From NCBI GenBank assembly GCA_023443625.1, contig JAEZTQ010000028.1, forward strand, positions 1 through 64,000: a stretch of 64,000 nt of DNA, written 5' to 3'. Below, piece by piece: positions 8,256 to 16,609 of the stretch. The notes under the pieces are model-generated. The model ran no database searches. It was not told the origin of the DNA and was given only the letters and a program-made list of their open reading frames with translations. The stretch comes from Bacillota bacterium (GTDB taxonomy: Bacteria; Bacillota_A; Clostridia; Lachnospirales; Lachnospiraceae). The position numbers were made by a program, and so were the translations under genes. How positions within the stretch are numbered: the stretch's first letter is position 1; each line of letters begins with the position of its first letter.

Positions 8256-10691
8256 TTGGAAACTGTTAGCGTATCGAAGCAGCCCACTGCACAAGCTAAC
8301 CCATATTATGAATATTTTAATGGTTTTGGAGGCTTTATAGAGGAGGGGAAAGAATATGAGATTCTACTGGAAGGAAATAATAAGCCCCCTTCCCCCTGGA
8401 TTAATGTAATAGCAAATAAGAATTTTGGCTTTTATATATCCGAGTCAGGAGCAGGATTTACTTGGTCAATTAATAGTAGGGAGAATAAGCTGACCCCCTG
8501 GTCTAATGATCCCGTAAGTGACCCAGCTACGGAAGCAATTTATATTTTTGATGAAGTAACCGGTGAGATGATAACACCAATGTCTCTGGGTAGATCGGAT
8601 CACGGAATGTACCGTGTTAGACACGGCTTTGGATATTCTAGGTTTCTCCATGAGGAGGATAACCTAGAGCAGGAGCTTACGGTATTTACTCCTTTAGAGG
8701 AGGACTTAAAGCTATGGGAGCTAAAGCTTAATAATCAGTCGGATAATATGAAATATCTAAGCTTAACATACTATACAGAGTGGGTTTTGGGTACGCATAA
8801 GGAACATACGAATCCCTATATTCTCTCTTCCTATAGTAATGAGCATGAATATCTGAGTGCAGAGAATATTTATACCTTTCATTTTACCAATACCAAGGCC
8901 TTTATGTTCTCTAGTGAGATGATCAAGGGTTATACAGGAGATAGACAGGAATTTCTTGGGCGGAAGGGTTCTGTTCGTAATCCTCAGGGCATGGATATTA
9001 AATTATCCAATCGTACTGGTGTTAGCTATGACCCCTGTGGGGTAATACAAGTCTCTATTGCAATACCTCCCAAAGAGAGTAAAACTGTATTATTTGGATT
9101 GGGTATGAGCAGTGATGTGAACGAGATACAGAGGCTGAGGTATAAATATAAGGATGTAAAGAAGTTTCGTGAAGAATTAGATAAGGTAAATGCTTTTTGG
9201 GAGAAAAGGCTTGGTGTCATCAAAGTCAGTACATCAGATAGGGCAATGGATATTATGGTTAATGGCTGGCTTTTGTATCAGACAATATCTTGTAGAATCA
9301 ATGCCAGGGCGGCCTTTTACCAATGTGGTGGGGCTTATGGATACCGTGATCAACTTCAGGATACCTTATCCCTGGTATTTACGGACCCGGGTGCTCTAAG
9401 AAATCAAATCCTTATATCCTGCAGCAGACAATTTGAGGAGGGGGATGTTCAACACTGGTGGCATCCTCCCATGGGAATTGGTGTACGAACACGAATAACC
9501 GATGATTTATTATGGCTTCCCTATGCAGCAGCACTCTATATTCAAAGTACCGGAGACTACTCAGTATTAAAAGAAGTTGTTCCCTATATCAAGGGGCCGG
9601 TGTTAGAGGAGACACAGCATGAGGTGATGTTTACACCACAGGTCTCTGATAAAGTAGATAGCGTATATGAGCATTGTAAGAAAACCATTCTAATAACTAG
9701 ATTTGGTGAGCATGGACTTCCCCTAATCGGAGGTGGTGATTGGAATGATGGAATGAATGAAGTAGGTAAGGAGGGGAAAGGGGAAAGTGTTTGGCTGGCT
9801 TGGTTTTTTTATAACATGTTGGGTAAATTTATACCTCTCTGTCAACATGAAGGGGATGAAGCTTTTGCAAAGGAGTTAGAGCAAATACGAATAACACTCC
9901 TGCAAAATATTGAGAAGCATACCTGGGATGGGGAGTGGTACTTGAGAGCTTTTTATGATGATGGGACTAAGATAGGCTCAAAAGAATCTGATGAGTGTAA
10001 AATTGACTCTATCAGTCAGTCCTGGAGTATCATATCCAAAGGAGCAGCTAAGGATAGAGCTCTTATTGCAATACAGTCTGCCTGGAAATATCTTGTCAAG
10101 GAAGAGTACTCAATATCTCTGCTTTTGACACCACCCTTTGATAAGACCAGTAAAAATCCTGGCTATATTAAAAACTATATACCGGGAGTCAGGGAAAATG
10201 GAGGTCAGTATACTCATGCAGCCGTTTGGTTGGCCATAGCCACAACTATGGTTGGTGATTACAAAATGGCTCATACACTTTTTACTATGTTAAATCCCGT
10301 TCATATTACTTCCAATAAAAGAGATGCAATCCGCTATGAAAAAGAGCCCTATGTAATAGTTGCAGATATTTCCTTAAGTCCACCCTATACAGGGAGAGGA
10401 GGCTGGAGCTGGTACACCGGCTCTGCAGGCTGGACCTATCAAGGATTAGTAAATTGGTTTTTAGGAATACGCAAAGAAGTAGATCATTTAATCATTGACC
10501 CTGCCACTCCAGAAGGTTTTGGGGACTTTTCGGTGGAGTATAAATACGGATCATCCCTATATAACATTCGGGTTGAAAGCAGAAGTAAAGGGGTATTGCA
10601 GACTTCAGAAATAACAGTGGATGGAGAGAAGATTAAGGGTAACAGAGTCAAACTGAGGGATGACGGAAAAAGGCATGAGGTTATTGTATAG
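8256..10691 (+). CDS. GH94 family glycoside phosphorylase
   Basis: 811 residues. I place the start at TTG 8256, seven bases after AAGGAGGAG (8241-8249); a GTG at 8187 would overlap the previous gene but lacks a comparable site. The start YYEYFNGFGGF is the usual opening of GH94 proteins. The (alpha/alpha)6 barrel carries DDLLWLPYA and GGGDWNDGMN (DWND at 495-498), which holds the family's general-acid Asp. Known GH94 enzymes phosphorolyse cellobiose, chitobiose or beta-1,2-oligoglucans. Placement behind the GT84 gene suggests beta-1,2-glucan phosphorolysis that limits chain length. Together the two genes match one NdvB-type polypeptide cut in two. Confidence 0.85.
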   Translation: METVSVSKQPTAQANPYYEYFNGFGGFIEEGKEYEILLEGNNKPPSPWINVIANKNFGFYISESGAGFTWSINSRENKLTPWSNDPVSDPATEAIYIFDEVTGEMITPMSLGRSDHGMYRVRHGFGYSRFLHEEDNLEQELTVFTPLEEDLKLWELKLNNQSDNMKYLSLTYYTEWVLGTHKEHTNPYILSSYSNEHEYLSAENIYTFHFTNTKAFMFSSEMIKGYTGDRQEFLGRKGSVRNPQGMDIKLSNRTGVSYDPCGVIQVSIAIPPKESKTVLFGLGMSSDVNEIQRLRYKYKDVKKFREELDKVNAFWEKRLGVIKVSTSDRAMDIMVNGWLLYQTISCRINARAAFYQCGGAYGYRDQLQDTLSLVFTDPGALRNQILISCSRQFEEGDVQHWWHPPMGIGVRTRITDDLLWLPYAAALYIQSTGDYSVLKEVVPYIKGPVLEETQHEVMFTPQVSDKVDSVYEHCKKTILITRFGEHGLPLIGGGDWNDGMNEVGKEGKGESVWLAWFFYNMLGKFIPLCQHEGDEAFAKELEQIRITLLQNIEKHTWDGEWYLRAFYDDGTKIGSKESDECKIDSISQSWSIISKGAAKDRALIAIQSAWKYLVKEEYSISLLLTPPFDKTSKNPGYIKNYIPGVRENGGQYTHAAVWLAIATTMVGDYKMAHTLFTMLNPVHITSNKRDAIRYEKEPYVIVADISLSPPYTGRGGWSWYTGSAGWTYQGLVNWFLGIRKEVDHLIIDPATPEGFGDFSVEYKYGSSLYNIRVESRSKGVLQTSEITVDGEKIKGNRVKLRDDGKRHEVIV

Positions 10692-10698
10692 ATTAAGG

Positions 10699-10745
10699 AG
10701 CAATGAAAGCTGACTATGATTAAGTTGGAATTCATTGCTTTTTCT
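10699..10745 (+). terminator. rho-independent terminator after the GH94 gene
   Basis: A 9-bp stem (AGCAATGAA at 10699-10707 with TTCATTGCT at 10731-10739) with a 23-nt loop is followed by a run of T to 10745. Confidence 0.7.
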
Positions 10746-10747
10746 GC

Positions 10748-10780
10748 TTGACATATATATCGAGTATATATATACTGAGT
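10748..10780 (+). promoter_or_regulatory. promoter and palindromic operator of the padR-ABC operon
   Basis: TTGACA (10748-10753) and TATACT (10771-10776) are exactly 17 bp apart. The spacer and -10 box form a 14-bp perfect palindrome, AGTATATATATACT (10763-10776), flanked by two direct GAGTATATA copies. This is a natural binding site for the dimeric PadR protein encoded just downstream, implying autoregulation. Confidence 0.75.
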
Positions 10781-10804
10781 ATATAGCTATTGAAAGGAGA
10801 TCAT

Positions 10805-11317
10805 ATGGCAGTAAAACATATATTTCTTGCTATTTTAACAAAGAAGTCCATGCATGGATACGATTTGAAAAATACCTTTGAAGAGCTTGTATCAAAGCAA
10901 TGGAATTTAAATTTTGGACAGGTTTATACAACCTTAAGCCGTTTAGAACGGGATGGTTTGGTTTTAGTAGAAGAGGTAAAGCAGGAAGAAAAACCTGATA
11001 AAAAGATATACAGTCTGACTGCTGATGGAGAAGAACAGCTGAAAGCCTGGTTAAGACAGGAACCGGAATGGAGTGTATTTCATGATGAGCTTTCATTTCA
11101 ACTTGCTGCGCTGGAGTACTTGGACCCAAAGGAGGCACTAAGATTATTGACAGACTACCGTGTATATTTATTGGAGTTAATACGGGAATTGATTTCAAAG
11201 AAATCGGTTATAGCAGATGAAAATTCAATAACAGCCTGGATATTTGAAAGAAATATAATGAAAGCGGAGGCAGATTTAAAATGGGTAGAGAATTATATTC
11301 AGAACAAAGAGAAGTGA
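10805..11317 (+). CDS. PadR family transcriptional regulator
   Basis: 170 residues from ATG 10805, five bases after AAAGGAG. The N-terminal winged helix shows the PadR hallmarks MHGYDLKNTFEE and FGQVYTTLSRLERDGLV. A C-terminal helical part (about 95-170), used for dimerisation, follows. It is the first gene of a four-gene operon with an ABC exporter, and the next gene starts inside it. PadR regulators with such exporters usually repress until a drug or antimicrobial peptide binds; the ligand here is unknown. Confidence 0.9.
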   Translation: MAVKHIFLAILTKKSMHGYDLKNTFEELVSKQWNLNFGQVYTTLSRLERDGLVLVEEVKQEEKPDKKIYSLTADGEEQLKAWLRQEPEWSVFHDELSFQLAALEYLDPKEALRLLTDYRVYLLELIRELISKKSVIADENSITAWIFERNIMKAEADLKWVENYIQNKEK

Positions 11318-12051
11318 TTATTGACCTGAAGGGTATTGTCAGAAATTATTCCAGTGGAGATAGTATTGTTAAAGCATTAAAGCCATTGGATTTGCATGTG
11401 GCTAAAGGTGAATTCATTGGAATTATGGGACCTTCTGCATCTGGGAAATCAACACTGCTGAATATAATTGGCTGTCTGGATGCACCTACGGAGGGTGATT
11501 ATATATTAAATGGGTCAAATATAAACAATCTAACCGGAAGGGAAAAAGCTTCTATAAGAAATGAGATCTTCGGTTTTATATTTCAATCCTTTCATTTAAT
11601 CACCCAATTAGATGTTGCAGAAAATATAGCATTGCCTCTGAAATATAGCAAGGTACATAAACATGTCAGAAGCAGTATGGTTGACAAGGTACTTAATACA
11701 GTGGGATTAAATGAGATAGGAAGACGATATCCAGATCAGTTATCAGGAGGACAGCAGCAAAGAGTGGCAATAGCCCGTGCTCTCGTAAATAATCCGGATA
11801 TCATATTAGCAGATGAACCAACGGGAAATCTTGATTTGGCGACGGGTCAGAGTATCATGGAAGAACTTAAGAGACTAAATGAGGAAACTGGAAAAACAAT
11901 AATTGTAATAACACATGATTCAAGAATAGCAGGATATGCTAAAAGATTAATCCGGTTGGAGGATGGTATAATTAAGGAAGATATATACCTAAACAATCAT
12001 AATTCAGGTAACAGACTTAAGCCCTTTTTGGAAATAGAAGAAGGGGACTAG
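11281..12051 (+). CDS. ABC transporter ATP-binding protein, MacB/LolD type
   Basis: 256 residues. Walker A is GPSASGKST, the signature is LSGGQQQR and Walker B is [12 protein letters not shown], the last being typical of the MacB/LolD/FtsE branch. The start chosen is ATG 11281, ten bases after GGAGG and 37 nt inside padR; a GTG overlapping the padR stop (11314) is possible. It powers the two FtsX-type permeases that follow by mechanotransmission or export. Substrate unknown; peptide or drug export fits the PadR context. Confidence 0.9.
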   Translation: MGRELYSEQREVIIDLKGIVRNYSSGDSIVKALKPLDLHVAKGEFIGIMGPSASGKSTLLNIIGCLDAPTEGDYILNGSNINNLTGREKASIRNEIFGFIFQSFHLITQLDVAENIALPLKYSKVHKHVRSSMVDKVLNTVGLNEIGRRYPDQLSGGQQQRVAIARALVNNPDIILADEPTGNLDLATGQSIMEELKRLNEETGKTIIVITHDSRIAGYAKRLIRLEDGIIKEDIYLNNHNSGNRLKPFLEIEEGD

Positions 12052-12052
12052 T

Positions 12053-13231
12053 TTGCCTGCAGTCAAAGTTTGCAGGTTACGGAAAGGCATGGTTATTATT
12101 ATGAAGACATTTTATAAAAAGCTGCTTAGTATAGGAATTGCGATTGGTGTATTTTGTTCCCTCTTTGTGTTTACCGCAGGGCAAAGGCAATGGAGTGCTA
12201 TGAAGTTAAGAGATAAAATCCTTGATTCGAATATATACAAGATAGTGGAATCATCCTCAGATTATGTATACTTTATGGGACTGGATGAGGCAAGGCAAAT
12301 CATAAGTTTACTTCCGGAGGATTGCTTAACAGATTTACAAGCTCCAAGTCATACTACAGCGATTTCTTATGATAATGAGCCCATAGGTGGAAAAGTTATT
12401 GGAACAGAATTTAACTATAATCAACTTCTGGGAATGGAGACATTAGAGGGTAGATTTTTGTCAGAAGAAGATGTAAGGGAATACCGCAAGGTCTGTGTAG
12501 TAAATAGTAGTTTTTATGACCTCATACGAACCAGAAATGCCGATCATGTTGACATTAATGGTGAAGCCTATGAAATTATCGGGGTTGTATCTGAAAGCAG
12601 CAGTGGTTTACCCATGGATGGTGATATTATTGTTCCTGTTACAACCCTTTATAAATATATAGAAAAGACGGATGTAAAATCAGGTCTGATTTATCAAATT
12701 ATCTTCGATAAGGGAACTTATACAAAAGCAGAATTATTAGATATCATAAAGGCTGGAGCCGATTTGATTGACGCTGATACAAGGGATTTAAAGCTTATGC
12801 CCATGCAATATGATGAGTTCAGTAATAATAATGATTTTATAAAGATATTCTCTGCTATTTTACTGATTTCTTTATTAGTACTGACTATCGCAGCCTTCAA
12901 TATTATTCATATAGCAACGGCTTCCATAATGGACAGGGAACGAGAGATTGGTTTGAAAACTGCGCTGGGTGCAACAACTCGCCACATCATTGCACAAATA
13001 ACGGGTGAAATCTTACTTTGTTCCCTCAGGGGAGGATTAGCAGGTGTAGCACTTGCGTCAATTGTTAATACAATAATGAACCTACGCTCCAGTCAGCTAA
13101 CCTTAAGCTTCAATATTGTAACTATAATAACAGGAATCCTTCTTGCAACAATAGCGGGATTAATAACATCTTTAATTCCTGCAAGGAATGCAGCAAAGCT
13201 TGATCCATCTGCTGCACTGAGGGAGGAGTAA
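12053..13231 (+). CDS. MacB/FtsX-type ABC transporter permease
   Basis: 392 residues from TTG 12053, six bases after AAGGGG and directly behind the ATPase stop; ATG 12089 or 12101 are alternatives. There is one N-terminal helix (about 24-44), a large extracytoplasmic MacB-type domain, and a C-terminal FtsX block of three helices ending PARNAAKLDPSAALREE, the standard coupling-helix end of this family. It pairs with the next gene as a heterodimeric permease. A short spacer of about 70 bp separates them. Confidence 0.85.
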   Translation: MPAVKVCRLRKGMVIIMKTFYKKLLSIGIAIGVFCSLFVFTAGQRQWSAMKLRDKILDSNIYKIVESSSDYVYFMGLDEARQIISLLPEDCLTDLQAPSHTTAISYDNEPIGGKVIGTEFNYNQLLGMETLEGRFLSEEDVREYRKVCVVNSSFYDLIRTRNADHVDINGEAYEIIGVVSESSSGLPMDGDIIVPVTTLYKYIEKTDVKSGLIYQIIFDKGTYTKAELLDIIKAGADLIDADTRDLKLMPMQYDEFSNNNDFIKIFSAILLISLLVLTIAAFNIIHIATASIMDREREIGLKTALGATTRHIIAQITGEILLCSLRGGLAGVALASIVNTIMNLRSSQLTLSFNIVTIITGILLATIAGLITSLIPARNAAKLDPSAALREE

Positions 13232-13303
13232 TAGTTTTGCAGAAAGAATGCGAGCCAAGATTTATGCCCAAATTTACGATGCTTTGGCAGAAAGGAGATT
13301 ATA

Positions 13304-14410
13304 ATGAAAAAGTTGCTTAAAAATTATAAACTAAACCTGTTTACTTATATAGAATTAATATTCTCATTTATGGTAAGCAGTACAGTATTATCAATTGATT
13401 TAGGATATTTTTATAGAGTAAGGGCCAATACAGCTACGGGCTATGATACTTATTTACTCCTGATCCTGAATATTTTTACCTTTCTTGCGATAGTGGTAAC
13501 AGCCATCGGCATAATGGGAATTCAGCTGATCAATATATACCGCAGGACATATGAAATCGGATTACATAGAGCGGTTGGTGCAAATAATTTAGACATAATA
13601 CTACTAGTTCTTAAGGATACCTTTTTTCTTATATTAATTCCCGCTTTGGGAGGAACTCTGGCAGGAATTGCTTTAAGTAATATAATACCTTTTCATAAAA
13701 TCGGTTTAGAGGTGCATATTAACATAGGATTACTTCTCATGTGCACAGTTTTTCTAGTCCTATTCACTCTTTTATCAGGGCTTCTTCCGGCAGTAAAGGC
13801 AGTGCGAATGAAGCCAGTCGAGGTTCTAAGGAAGAATAGCCCTATATCATCCCAGCGGCAAAAGATGGTAAAGGTTTATACTAGGGGTTTTTACTTTGTT
13901 GCCGGTATTATCATTATTATCGGAATTGTAATAAATCATAAATTAGAAGCACAATATAAGGAAGATATTATAAATACTACAGGTTCACCTCCAGCAACAT
14001 CAAACGAGGTTCCGGGATTTACCTTTAGGAATGAAGAAGGAGAAATAATATCCTCAGATTCCTTAAAAGGTAAAAGCTATTGTCTAGTCATATGGGAGGT
14101 GGGATGTCCTGTATCTCCTGTGGTTTTTGAAGAATTGAATCGCCTGCTGACCGAAGAAACCATGAACAAAATGGATATCTATGCTGTGAATATTGATAAA
14201 ACCATGAGTGAAGTAAAAGAGTATAATCAGACCAACGCTGTCTTATTTGAACCATTTATCGATTATAAAAAGTCTACAAAATGGGCTTTTCATGCAAGTG
14301 CTGTTCCAGCTATCTATATTATAGATGAAAATGGGATTATTAAAGCTAGAAGCATCGGATGGTCCGAAGCAATGAAAGACTATATCACTCAAAAAATTGC
14401 AAAAGGCTGA
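13304..14410 (+). CDS. FtsX-type permease fused to a thioredoxin-like domain
   Basis: 368 residues, ATG after AAAGGAGA. Residues 1-190 are an FtsX permease half (four helices, ending LPAVKAVRMKPVEVLRKN). A fifth helix at about 200-218 leads to a TlpA/ResA-like thioredoxin fold at about 235-368, placed outside the membrane. The active-site equivalent reads W264-E-V-G-C268-P-V-S271, so the second catalytic Cys is Ser. The fold's cis-proline region (SAVPAIYIIDENG) is intact. A monothiol outward-facing domain on an ABC permease is unusual; it may bind or hold a thiol-containing substrate rather than reduce disulfides. The fusion is seen directly, the role is inference. Confidence 0.85.
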   Translation: MKKLLKNYKLNLFTYIELIFSFMVSSTVLSIDLGYFYRVRANTATGYDTYLLLILNIFTFLAIVVTAIGIMGIQLINIYRRTYEIGLHRAVGANNLDIILLVLKDTFFLILIPALGGTLAGIALSNIIPFHKIGLEVHINIGLLLMCTVFLVLFTLLSGLLPAVKAVRMKPVEVLRKNSPISSQRQKMVKVYTRGFYFVAGIIIIIGIVINHKLEAQYKEDIINTTGSPPATSNEVPGFTFRNEEGEIISSDSLKGKSYCLVIWEVGCPVSPVVFEELNRLLTEETMNKMDIYAVNIDKTMSEVKEYNQTNAVLFEPFIDYKKSTKWAFHASAVPAIYIIDENGIIKARSIGWSEAMKDYITQKIAKG

Positions 14411-14688
14411 TCTATCTCTTTGAATTTATTACTAACCCAAATTCTAATAGAATTGCCTAAAAATTCAAGTGTTTTAGCTATATATTAATTTTAATGCATT
14501 ATCCTTTGATGTTATTATTGATTTTACATATTTATTATGGTAAACTTTCTGACTATAATCCTTTATACAAGAGAAAATATAGTATTGAGATACATAAGTA
14601 CTTAGGGGTGCTTATATTCTCAAAGATATCTTAGTTATAACTGGTCACTTATGATTATTGCTTATAATATAGCTTAAGAGGGAAAAGA

Positions 14689-16017
14689 ATGTTTACTAGA
14701 AAAGATTTGATTAAGTTAATCATCCCATTGATAATCGAGCAATTATTAATGGTCACCATTGGTTTTGCGGATAGTATGATGGTTTCAACCGTTGGCGAAG
14801 CTGCCGTATCTGGAGTATCGCTTGTGGATACTCTTAATATACTGCTGATTGGCCTATTTGGAGCCTTAGCTACTGGTGGAGCAGTTGTATCGGCTCAGTT
14901 TTTGGGAAATAAGGATAGGAAATCCGCCTCAAAAGCTGGAGAACAATTGATTATGGCAATAATGGCACTTTCCTTAATTGTTATGGCAATATCCTTAGTA
15001 TTTGGTAAATCCATATTGGCGTTAATATTTGGACAGGTAGAAGCAGATGTAATGGGATTTTCAAGAACCTATCTATTCTATTCAGCACTTTCATTTCCCT
15101 TTATTGCTTTATATAATGCCTGTGCAGCCCTCTTTCGTTCCATGGGTAATTCAAAGATATCTATGTGGACCTCATTTGCTATGAATATCATCAATCTTAT
15201 ATTTAATTCTCTATTTATTTTTGGTTTTCATATGGGAGTAGCTGGTGCAGCTTTAGCAACCTTGTTTTCAAGAGGTTTTGGTGCAATTTTGTTATATATA
15301 CTCTTAAAGAATAAGAAGCTAGATATTCATATGGGTATGATTCGTAATTTTAGGTTAGATATGACCATGATTAAGCGAATCCTTCGTATTGGTGTTCCCA
15401 ATGGTTTGGAAAATAGTGTTTTTCAAGTTGGTAAGATACTTGTTCAAGGAGTGACTGCTAGCTTGGGAACTTCAGCTATTACAGCCAATGCAGTCTCAGG
15501 TACCATTGCTAATATGGGTGTACTGCCTGGTTCAGCCATGGGTCTGGCCTTAATTACGGTTGTAGGACAATGTATGGGTGCTAGAGATTATGAGGGTGTA
15601 AAACGATATACTTTTAATCTGATGAAATATACCTACATAATAATATCCATATGGAATTTGTTGATTGTTATATTCCTTCCTTTTATTTTAAAGTTATACA
15701 ACTTAACGCCGGCAACTTTAGAGATAACATCTAAGATTACAATATATCATTGTGTGCTAGCTAGTATTATTTGGCCTTTATCCTTTACCCTTCCTAATGC
15801 ACTTAGGGCAACCAATGATGTAAAGTATACTATGTGGATTTCTATGTTCTCCATGTGGTTGTTTAGAATAGCATTTAGTTATATATTAGCCCTTACTTTT
15901 GAATTAGGTGTTTTTGGTATATGGGTAGCTATGACTATTGATTGGGCCTTTCGTTCCATTTGTTTTGTCACAAGATTCCTGAAAGAAAAATATAAGAAAA
16001 ATGCCATGTTGCCATAA
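14689..16017 (+). CDS. MATE family efflux transporter
   Basis: 442 residues with about twelve membrane helices in two pseudo-symmetric halves. It starts MFTRKDLIKLIIPLIIEQLL with the family's typical FADSMMVSTVGEAAVSGVS in helix 1-2, and the second half has GVPNGLENSVFQVGK. MATE proteins export drugs or metabolites against Na+ or H+. The 278-bp upstream gap has a TATAAT at 14663-14668 but no clear -35. Substrate cannot be predicted. Confidence 0.9.
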   Translation: MFTRKDLIKLIIPLIIEQLLMVTIGFADSMMVSTVGEAAVSGVSLVDTLNILLIGLFGALATGGAVVSAQFLGNKDRKSASKAGEQLIMAIMALSLIVMAISLVFGKSILALIFGQVEADVMGFSRTYLFYSALSFPFIALYNACAALFRSMGNSKISMWTSFAMNIINLIFNSLFIFGFHMGVAGAALATLFSRGFGAILLYILLKNKKLDIHMGMIRNFRLDMTMIKRILRIGVPNGLENSVFQVGKILVQGVTASLGTSAITANAVSGTIANMGVLPGSAMGLALITVVGQCMGARDYEGVKRYTFNLMKYTYIIISIWNLLIVIFLPFILKLYNLTPATLEITSKITIYHCVLASIIWPLSFTLPNALRATNDVKYTMWISMFSMWLFRIAFSYILALTFELGVFGIWVAMTIDWAFRSICFVTRFLKEKYKKNAMLP

Positions 16018-16040
16018 ATTGGTATTATGAGCAATGTACT

Positions 16041-16087
16041 AAGTCGTTCAAACAATTGAGAAATTAATTGCTGAACGACTTCTTTTT
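16041..16087 (+). terminator. terminator after the MATE gene
   Basis: AAGTCGTTCA (16041-16050) pairs with TGAACGACTT (16072-16081), with a nested CAATT/AATTG, followed by TTCTTTTT. Confidence 0.8.
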
Positions 16088-16106
16088 AAATAAAAAAAAT
16101 ATAGTA

Positions 16107-16167
16107 TTGCATTTTATTAGTATCAAGCATATAATATATTCAAACAGTTGAACAATTACTCAACTGT
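16107..16167 (+). promoter_or_regulatory. promoter and ArsR/CadC-type operator
   Basis: TTGCAT (16107-16112) and TATAAT (16130-16135) are 17 bp apart. Just downstream, at the expected transcription start, is an inverted repeat ACAGTTGA (16144-16151) / TCAACTGT (16160-16167). ArsR-family repressors bind such sites near +1, so metal-responsive autoregulation of the arsR-cadA pair is likely. Confidence 0.7.
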
Positions 16168-16232
16168 ACAATTGATAAATGTTACATAAGATTAAGAATT
16201 ATTACAATTATAATAAGAGAGGATGTATTAGA

Positions 16233-16598
16233 ATGAGTCAGGAATATAAATCAGCCACCTGTGATTGTGATGTGATCCATGGGCATATAGTAGAGAAAGT
16301 TGAGAAGAGTATGCCTGATGAGGAGAAGCTTTATGATTTGGCAGACTTCTTTAAAATGTTTAGTGACAGCACAAGAATTAAAATCCTATGGGCTTTGGAC
16401 CAAGAGGAGATGTGTGTTTGTGATTTGGCAGTGCTTTTGAATATGACGAAATCAGCTATTTCCCATCAGTTAAAAAATTTACGACAAGAGAAGCTAGTGA
16501 AATATCGCAAAGAAGGCAAGACAGTAATCTATTCTTTGGATGACGAGCACGTTAAGAATATCTTAGAAATTGGGTTGGAGCATATTGAAGAGAGGTAA
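16233..16598 (+). CDS. ArsR/SmtB family metal-responsive repressor, CadC-like
   Basis: 121 residues from ATG 16233 (after AGAGAGGA); an upstream ATG at 16179 lacks a site and would add a non-conserved tail. It has a winged-helix fold with MTKSAISHQLKNLRQEKLV as recognition helix. Two cysteine sites are visible: C10/C12 in the N-terminal arm and C61/C63 in the alpha-3 motif EEMCVCDL, matching the CadC Cd/Pb/Zn site. The P-type ATPase gene begins 11 bp after its stop, so it most likely represses the pair until the metal binds. Confidence 0.9.
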   Translation: MSQEYKSATCDCDVIHGHIVEKVEKSMPDEEKLYDLADFFKMFSDSTRIKILWALDQEEMCVCDLAVLLNMTKSAISHQLKNLRQEKLVKYRKEGKTVIYSLDDEHVKNILEIGLEHIEER

Positions 16599-16609
16599 TG
16601 GGATGACAT

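Noticed and set aside
10830..11198. 122-residue minus-strand ORF opposite padR
   Set aside because: It is the antisense shadow of an unmistakable PadR gene.
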